Assembly (NCBI GenBank): GCA_948470475.1
Contig: OX419338.1
Span: 31,722,882-31,786,881, forward strand
Reading direction: 5' to 3'
Source of the DNA: Galaxea fascicularis
Taxonomy: Eukaryota > Cnidaria > Anthozoa > Scleractinia > Euphylliidae
DNA length: 64,000 nt
Shown: in pieces, positions 60,501-64,000 of the stretch
Layout: every line of letters starts with the position of its first letter
How positions within the stretch are numbered: position 1 is the first letter of the stretch
Program-made: the position numbers and the translations under genes
The notes under the pieces: generated by a model
Databases searched by the model: none
Seen by the model: the letters and a program-made list of their open reading frames with translations, nothing else
Told to the model about the DNA's origin: nothing

Positions 60501-63500
60501 TAAAGGCGATTATTCCATTTTCATTCATGCAATTTCATGCGTCTTATCACCGAACGTTTGCGTCGACTATAATTAATGCGAAGCCGTATGGATTTCACGA
60601 CGCCACCAGTAGCTCGAATGATGTCTACCTCGTAAAAGTAGTTTTGTTTGTAGTTGTATTGTCTTGTAACGATAAGTTACCCACTGTAGTTTATTAAAAG
60701 GAGCGTTTTGCTAATTCACATTAAGACTTGACTGTGGCGCAACAGAGAACTGAAGAAGCGACACCGACTTGTGCAGTTTCGGTGAGTGCGAAATTCAGCG
60801 CAAATTTGCCGAAGAGATCGCGGAAGCGCGGAGCAAACACGCTATTTATGTTTATTTGATCTTATAAAAGCTGTCAGAGGTTACCACAGAGCACTGAGTA
60901 AAATATCCACACTGTCAAATCCTATTTGCTATTTGGTTACCGGTCGATAATGTATCTTGAAAAGCCGGGTGGTTGAACAATCAATTTCAATTTTTATGAC
61001 ACTTTTTAATATTACGAGTCACGAAGGCGAGAAACATGTTTTTTTTCTCGGGCTTCACTGCTTGTGGGTGTAATTGCTTTCATTTTCGGTTACTTTCTTT
61101 TTCCTGTTTGTCTTGATTTCTTCCCTTTATTTATCGCTTCAAGTGAGCCGAGTCGAGTGGTGAGTGAGAAACTGATGTATATATCCTGATCTCTTTATCA
61201 AGGCGTTGAAAGTTAATTTGATGTTTCTGGCCTAATTTCTTCAAAATTGATTTGCTACGTTTCAATATCGTTCTAACTTTTTAGTCATTGGTTTGAAAGT
61301 AGGAGGGTTGAGTTCATTTCAAAGTGCCTACTTTGAATCTGGTCCGATGGCCCACTTTGAGGGCTGCTGAAATCCTAGCAGGGTTAGCAATTATGTCCAG
61401 TTTTACTGCCACCGTTCAAATCCTAATGAATTCATTGTGAGATCTCATCGCAATAACAATCTGTAAATTCGACATTACGAATACCTGCTTGGTAAAATTA
61501 ACAGTGCGTTATGACTTAGATTAAGGTAAACATCGAAGCGAAGAGAGCAAGTGATTTGTTTGACCGCGGTCAAGCTATGTTTATTGTCTCCGCCACGGTT
61601 GGATGGAACGTTCAGAAGTTCTGTCTGAGTGATCTGCGAACATAAAGAAAGAGCTCTTGTGTTAATTCAATAAAGAATAGCTTGTCTAAGTGTGTGTTCT
61701 ATTTACTCTCTGGCTTTAGTCTAAACTTTCAACACGTAAATAGGGAATCGCTGATTGAGCGTTTCAAGCTCTAGCCGCGTTTTTCGTGTTGTGTGTCAAC
61801 TTAACCTGCACCAAGGCGCATAATAATGAAAGAAAACGAGGTCAGCATCCCTGCTAATTGCTGTGAGCCACATTTTGACTGTTGCAAAATTCAAATTTTC
61901 TTATCAAATTTTTGTAATTCTAATTTGTTGACAATGTTGTCCGAGGGGTCGTCGTGCATTCACTTAGTTGTGGTTTCGAACCAAGTTGGCCTGTATGCGT
62001 TGCAATTTGGTTCCACTTCAGCGGTGAAGGGTAAAAGTAACAAGAGCACGTGTTTTGAGCATGCAGTGTTGTGATATGTCTCTTACAAGACCTTCAGAAA
62101 ATACTTAAGGATGAAGATACGTTTAGAAAAGCCTTCGATGCCGAACGAGGAGTTGAACACGGAAGCACTGTGTGGAAAGTATAATCGAAGCAAGTGAAGC
62201 TTAAATGGTAACATTTATTACGAAGTCCTATGATAACTATGCTGGATATTTTGCTTTACTGCTTATCTCTCTCCAAACATTACGTATTATCGGCCAAAAA
62301 AAGCGTGTGGCTTTTCATCGTAAACTGCAGGGAAACTCAACAAATGCGGCGTCCTGGAAATGTGTGAAAAATGTGTACTCTTGTGTGACTTTCCTCCGTG
62401 AATGGCATAGATCGATTGTGGGAGCTTTTAGTTTTTTTCTTTGACTGCAATATTCACGGAAAGATCTTCATTATTTTCTTTGTTAGATGCACAAGTTGGA
62501 TATAATAGAGACCCGACAGGGAGCTCAGTTTCGCGCGGCACTGAGTCTCCGCAGTTTCTTAGAATATAACTCCGGTCCGTACCGTTTGCTAGTTCCTTCT
62601 AACAGTTAGAGTCTTTGTGTAAATTCCCAGTTTAATAGTTGTGTTTCAATCTTCTGTCGTCAATAAGGATATCTTAAGATTATTCTTTTGTCAAATCAGT
62701 TTGAGATGAACGCGAGAGGAGTGTATTGTTTTCGGTTCTTCAAGCTGCAAAGCGCTTGGCTTTGAACTTGCAAAAATTCTTCAGAATTGATCGCGTAACC
62801 AATAAGTGCTTATCATTCGCAGGTGCCCAATTTCTCGTATTAACGAAGATAATCCCCATTTCGCCGCGAAATATTTGTTTCCAGCTAGTTCCCTGAAGGC
62901 GCAAAAGAGTGAGAGAAAGCAAAACCATTTAAGATGCTCCTTAATTTAATAAAATATTTATTGTACTGTGTTTTTGTTGATGGTGTTTTACAAATTCGAA
63001 ACTTAACCTCGTTAAATTGCGTCGCAGAGCTGGTTGCTTCTGCTAGAAGAAGAAATATTTGGAAAGTAAAAACAAAATTTTGTAGCAACTTTCGCTGAGG
63101 AAATGATCTACTTGATCGAAGGTAACCCGATCTTACTAATTACTGTTGGCTTAGCTTTGGAAGATTGCAACTCAGGACATATCATTTGAATCACAGCTTA
63201 TGTTGTTACAACTGAAGTAGATTTTTTTCCTTTCTCCCATTACACAGCTGCAATTTATGACTGAAGAATCATTCACTCCAAATGAAACAGATGTGCCAAG
63301 GTCCATATTCGTTTGTAATCTTTTCTGTATGATGTATTAGGTTCCTGTCATTTGCCAGGGCATTTACTTGACTTGTTGCCAAAAGCTTTTAAAGAAACAC
63401 TAACCTCTGCTGTCATAAGAAGCGAGAAAGAGGGAACAGCAAAGTGTTGAAGGCTGTTTTTATGTATCTGATTCTTAGCGTCTGTGTGGTGTTAGCTGTG

Positions 63501-63710
63501 ACAATGCATTTGTGTTTGTGTTTCTCAAGCACATAATACAAAGAAAGGCAAGAAATTTAAATGAGTTGTCCTAAAACTCTTATACGGTAGGATATTGTCA
63601 TAACAGTCGAAGGTACACCAAAATATGGTGTTTGCCATCAAACAAGTGAAGAAATAAAACGTGATTGTGTGACAACTTATGTGTCTTCCCCTTTCTGGTG
63701 TATATCTTAC
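45530..63710. other. 18-kb repeat-poor stretch with no supportable gene
   Basis: I recognised no SINE, MITE or LINE family from the left half of the window here, and no exon with a familiar domain. Open frames are short. The longest, 58,551-59,030 (+), contains homopolymer-driven Phe and Lys runs and no domain. A TATAAAAG occurs at about 60,864. The stretch may be an intergenic regulatory region or introns or flank of the gene suggested at the right edge. Confidence 0.4.
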
Positions 63711-63727
63711 AAGGCACAAAAATCTTA

Positions 63728-63961
63728 ATGGAGTCTTATCACTTCTTTAATTTAATGGCAGCTATAATTGCGTTATTTCCTCGAGTGTTTCTGATCTATG
63801 TCTTGACTCGTATAGCTGAGGTGGGGGTGCCAAATCAAGAAAGATGCTTTCACCGACCACCTAGTTTCCCTGATCCCGCTAGCGTAAATAATACCAGCGT
63901 AAATAATACCAGCGTCGTTTTTTGCGACGAGATACCTTGGCCTCTCTGGGGGATCTCAAAG
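63728..63961 (+). CDS. Candidate first coding exon, membrane-anchored protein (partial, runs past window)
   Basis: An acceptor preceded by a pyrimidine-rich tract (TGTCTTCCCCTTTCTGG ... TTACAAG, exon from 63,714) is followed by ATG at 63,728 and an open frame to a donor at 63,961/63,962 (CAAAG|GTATCT), 78 codons ending on a codon boundary. Residues about 10-27 form one hydrophobic segment (MAAIIALF then FLIYVL), like a signal anchor. Two tandem NNTS sequons come from a 15-bp direct duplication near 63,884-63,914. Two cysteines flank them. The family is not recognised, and the gene would continue beyond the window. Confidence 0.3.
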
Positions 63962-64000
63962 GTATCTTGATCCCCTGATAAGCGAGTTGTAAGGCACAAA

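Noticed and set aside
1..64000. CRISPR arrays, operons, prokaryotic ribosome-binding sites
   Set aside because: None seen. The spliced COPB2 gene and retroelements show this is animal nuclear DNA, so such features are not expected.

Overview
The window is animal nuclear DNA. It is AT-rich, introns are long and of the GT-AG type, and intergenic and intronic DNA is full of tRNA-derived SINEs, small inverted-repeat transposons, a BEL/Pao LTR retrotransposon and Penelope-like and LINE remnants. The repeat families look like those of anthozoan cnidarians (a stony coral is my best guess), but that is recognition from memory and not a database match.

Left edge (1-3.1 kb, + strand): a TATA-box promoter (458-465) precedes a candidate two-exon gene (591-782, 1442-1474) for a short secreted peptide with six cysteines.

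Main gene (3.4-31.05 kb, - strand): a complete gene for coatomer subunit beta-prime (COPB2). I could place 29 coding exons, all with GT-AG junctions and compatible phases. They sum to 2,874 nt, or 957 residues plus stop. The first coding exon carries only the ATG. The introns hold most of the recognisable repeats: a nearly intact BEL/Pao element (11,929-17,719) in the 8.7-kb intron between exons 18 and 19, two copies of a 290-bp MITE with TAA target duplications, three co-oriented copies of a 150-bp repeat, and several SINEs. A possible alternative first exon in the penultimate-exon region (4522-4557) joins in phase to the acidic last two exons.

Middle (31-46 kb): mostly mobile-element debris. 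It includes a candidate small + strand gene whose first exon resembles a mitochondrial presequence (32.6-33.0 kb), two LINE tails, a palindromic SINE pair (33.5-33.9 kb), a DNA transposon carrying a nested Penelope-like fold-back with a 14-bp target duplication (34.9-35.6 kb), a second Penelope-like fragment (36.2-36.4 kb), a degenerate minisatellite and an hAT-like non-autonomous element (42.3-43.7 kb). Hammerhead-ribozyme-like cores occur in both Penelope-like pieces.

Right part (46-64 kb): almost no repeats and no gene I can support until a candidate exon for a membrane-anchored protein at 63.7-63.96 kb. This long repeat-poor stretch could be a regulatory domain or the introns or flank of a gene lying to the right. 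I found no clearly new multi-gene system. The observations most worth following are the hammerhead-like Penelope pieces, the six-cysteine peptide gene, the in-phase alternative start within COPB2, and the young BEL element with tandem E-box palindromes in its LTRs.
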